Of a stretch of 6,293 nt of DNA, positions 4,991 through 6,293 are shown in pieces; position 1 is the stretch's first letter; each line of letters begins with the position of its first letter. The DNA is from Candidatus Altarchaeales archaeon A3 (GTDB lineage Archaea > Altiarchaeota > Altiarchaeia > Altiarchaeales > Altiarchaeaceae): positions 1 through 6,293 of the forward strand of contig MTER01000048.1 of the NCBI GenBank assembly GCA_002083985.1. The letters run 5' to 3'. Below the pieces are notes generated by a model. The model was not told the DNA's origin. It did not search any database and was given only the letters and a program-made list of their open reading frames with translations. The translations under genes and the position numbers were made by a program.

Positions 4991-5212
4991 ATGACTATAA
5001 ATTTTAGCACGATGCCTAAAAGAGAATATGAAATTCTAAAAGCATATGAAAACGGAAATTATATTATGAACGAAGAAGTAGAGAAAGTTCTTTTAAAATA
5101 CGCATCAACGGGAGATGTGTCTTTTGGATTTTTGAGTAATACGGCGAAATTAACCGAAATGGGGGAGAAAACACTAAGGAATGCAGAAATGTTGGGATTT
5201 GAGGACAACTAA
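4991..5212 (+). CDS. 73-aa protein of unknown function, possible winged-helix type
   Basis: I do not recognise this protein. It is mixed helical and charged: helices at about residues 9-19 (KREYEILKAYE) and 26-39 (MNEEVEKVLLKYAS), then GDVSFGFLSNTAKLTEMGEKTLRNAEMLGFE. The end, a short hairpin-like stretch followed by KLTEMGEKTL, resembles the wing and last helix of small winged-helix regulators (compare VKLTEKGVAFLEE in the MCM N-terminal domain). That resemblance is suggestive only. The start has the AAAATG context common here; a second in-frame ATG at 5012 (MPKREYE) is possible. The gene is flanked on both sides by members of the 68 bp repeat family and preceded by a perfect palindrome, so it may encode the regulator that binds there (inference). 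Confidence 0.65.
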   Translation: MTINFSTMPKREYEILKAYENGNYIMNEEVEKVLLKYASTGDVSFGFLSNTAKLTEMGEKTLRNAEMLGFEDN

Positions 5213-5222
5213 TGAAATGGTG

Positions 5223-5284
5223 GTTTTAAAAGAGTTGGAAGCTGATAAAAAATGTATATAGGAAATTAAAAAATCAAGCAAGCA
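5223..5284. repeat. Diverged copy of the 68 bp repeat family
   Basis: GTTTTAAAAGAGTTGGAAGC, then a run resembling AATAAAAAATGTAAATGG, then TCAAGCAAGCA matches the 68 bp repeats at 4723-4857 in the same orientation. It starts 10 bp after the stop of the 73-aa gene, which therefore sits between repeats like a cassette. Confidence 0.65.
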
Positions 5285-5422
5285 TTCAAAAACCTTAAAC
5301 CTATAAAAACAAATAACTTTAAAATCATTTTTTTAATGGTAAAATGCCTTTAAATTTGCATTATTTTTATTTAAACGACAAAATACTCCATAACCTCGTT
5401 AATTTAAGGTAAAATCAATAAG

Positions 5423-5461
5423 AAAATAAAAAATAAAAAATAAAAAAAATTGAATATTCAA
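5423..5461 (-). terminator. Probable T-tract terminator of the 41-aa gene
   Basis: Just downstream of the 41-aa stop, the minus strand reads the palindrome TTGAATATTCAA (5450-5461) followed by about 27 nt of nearly unbroken T (T8, then repeated ATTTTTT). Archaeal RNA polymerase stops at such T-rich runs. The rest of 5285-5422 is AT-rich with no feature I can support. Confidence 0.5.
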
Positions 5462-5468
5462 ATTTCAT

Positions 5469-5594
5469 TCAATCACAACAGTTATCCATATTGTCATTCA
5501 ACACACCAAACCAACTCTTTTTTTTAAGAAGTTTCTTTTTGTCATTATCCTCTTCTTTATATTCATCGTCGTTGTCCGAACCAAATAAAGCCAT
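5469..5594 (-). CDS. 41-aa highly charged protein with C-terminal Cys-Cys-Asp
   Basis: A small frame that would usually be missed. It starts MALFGSDNDDEYKEEDNDKK, has a basic centre (KKKLLKKKSWFG) and ends DNCCD. The acidic first half followed by a basic patch suggests a disordered protein that binds nucleic acid or a partner. The neighbouring Cys pair could bind metal or form a disulphide, but no family is recognised. The case for a real gene is its promoter: a TATA box 27 nt upstream of an ACAAAATG start, the best spacing in the window, and a T-rich terminator just after the stop. It is convergent with the 73-aa gene and divergent from tnpB, whose start is 113 nt away. Confidence 0.6.
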   Translation of the reverse strand: MALFGSDNDDEYKEEDNDKKKLLKKKSWFGVLNDNMDNCCD

Positions 5595-5614
5595 TTTGTT
5601 TTTGTTAATTTTGA

Positions 5615-5627
5615 TTTATATATATAA
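5615..5627 (-). promoter_or_regulatory. TATA box of the 41-aa gene
   Basis: Minus-strand TTATATATATAAA is centred 27 nt upstream of the ATG at 5594, the textbook archaeal spacing for a leaderless transcript. No other start codon nearby competes for it. Confidence 0.6.
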
Positions 5628-5707
5628 TTAGTATTCCATTCCTTTAAATGCTTGTTGTAAAATAATTTAATATTTAATCACGTAATCCTAATTGTTATTA
5701 TTTAAAA

Positions 5708-6293
5708 ATGATATGTGAAGTTATTATAAACAGAACGGAACAAATATGGATAAAACCCAATAAACTGTTGAGTTACCTCTGCCACGTATCCAAGAATCTG
5801 TATAATGAAGCGATGTATCTCATTAGACAGGAATTCTTTAAAACAGGAAAGTGGATTTCATATAGTAATCTATGTCATTTATTAAAAACCAGTGAAAATT
5901 TTAAAATTCTACCATCTGGCACTGCTCAACAAATCTTGCTATTAGTAGAGAAAGCATGGAAATCATTTTTTAAAGCGACAAAGGAATATAAAAAGCACCC
6001 TGAAAAATTTAGAGGAAAACCATCAATACCAGGATACAAACTAAAAGATGGAGAATTTATATTGCCGTTCACTAACATACAAATCAAAATTAAAAACAGA
6101 AATGTCCAACTACCAAAAAAGATAAATCTAACTGTAAGAACAAGATTAAGTGATGATACTGTTATTGGGACTTCTACTATCATTCCAAATGGAGTGGGTT
6201 TCATTCTTAATGTGGTTTATAAGAAGATGATAAAACCACCAATTACAGTCACCAGGAACATTTTAGGCATAGATATAGGACTTAATAATATCG
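5708..6293 (+). CDS. tnpB: TnpB-family RNA-guided nuclease of IS200/IS605-type element (N-terminal part; runs off right edge)
   Basis: OrfB/TnpB proteins of IS605 and IS1341-type elements are RNA-guided DNA nucleases, ancestors of Cas12, that help keep the transposon at its site. The visible 195 residues start MICEVIINRTEQIWIKPNKL and continue with the TnpB N-terminal helix-turn-helix region (KNLYNEAMYLIRQEFFKTGKW), a typical AWKSFFKATKEYKKHPEKFRGKPSIPGYK segment and a strand-rich wedge-like part. The last residues, ILGIDIGLNN, hold the first RuvC catalytic aspartate at residue 189. The remaining RuvC residues and the zinc ribbon lie beyond the window. No stop or frameshift is seen so far. 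No TnpA transposase gene precedes it, so it is a tnpB-only element or tnpA lies elsewhere. The start is ATG in AAAAATG context with no Shine-Dalgarno sequence. Confidence 0.9.
   Translation, partial: MICEVIINRTEQIWIKPNKLLSYLCHVSKNLYNEAMYLIRQEFFKTGKWISYSNLCHLLKTSENFKILPSGTAQQILLLVEKAWKSFFKATKEYKKHPEKFRGKPSIPGYKLKDGEFILPFTNIQIKIKNRNVQLPKKINLTVRTRLSDDTVIGTSTIIPNGVGFILNVVYKKMIKPPITVTRNILGIDIGLNNI

Noticed and set aside
5344..5412. 22-codon plus-strand frame MPLNLHYFYLND after a GGTAAAATG start
   Set aside because: The start context is acceptable, but composition is AT-driven, the TATA placement is ambiguous and nothing else supports it.
5926..6204. Minus-strand open frame inside tnpB
   Set aside because: Antisense shadow; the plus strand has a clear TnpB sequence through this stretch.

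Overview
The window looks archaeal and very AT-rich. The evidence is a stand-alone glutaminase subunit of GMP synthase (archaea split GuaA into two proteins), an MCM replicative helicase, and promoters made of TATA boxes 22-27 nt upstream of ATG codons with no Shine-Dalgarno sequence, which fits leaderless transcription. Starts commonly read AAAATG. I cannot name the species.

Layout. 1-253 (minus) is the N-terminal part of guaAA, an ordinary chromosomal gene that runs off the left edge. 254-416 is intergenic with a small inverted repeat. 417-980 (minus) encodes a 187-aa protein of unknown function ending in an IS1/InsA-like zinc ribbon. 1061-3833 (minus) is a tight three-gene operon: two tandemly duplicated 64-aa proteins of unknown function (3639-3833 and 3435-3629), then an MCM helicase (1061-3400) with an extra N-terminal winged helix and several departures from the MCM consensus. 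From 3834 to 4990 there is no convincing protein gene. This 1.16 kb is packed with repeats: a 28-29 bp array overlapping the operon promoter, two copies of a ~150 bp unit with a 16-20 bp hairpin, a third copy of that hairpin, an almost pure TA tract, 68 bp tandem repeats and a perfect 24 bp palindrome. Next come a 73-aa gene (4991-5212, plus), another diverged repeat copy, a 41-aa charged protein (5469-5594, minus) with a good promoter, and the N-terminal half of a TnpB nuclease (5708 to the right edge, plus).

Interpretation (inference). MCM next to a non-coding region with an iteron-like array, strong hairpins and an easily melted TA tract resembles the replication module of an integrated or extrachromosomal archaeal element. 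The small paralogues or the winged-helix domain of the MCM could be the origin- or operator-binding factors. On the minus strand, the ~150 bp units can also be read as duplicated small RNA genes, each with a TATA-like box, a small stem and a terminal hairpin followed by T7. The two readings are compatible and neither is proven here.
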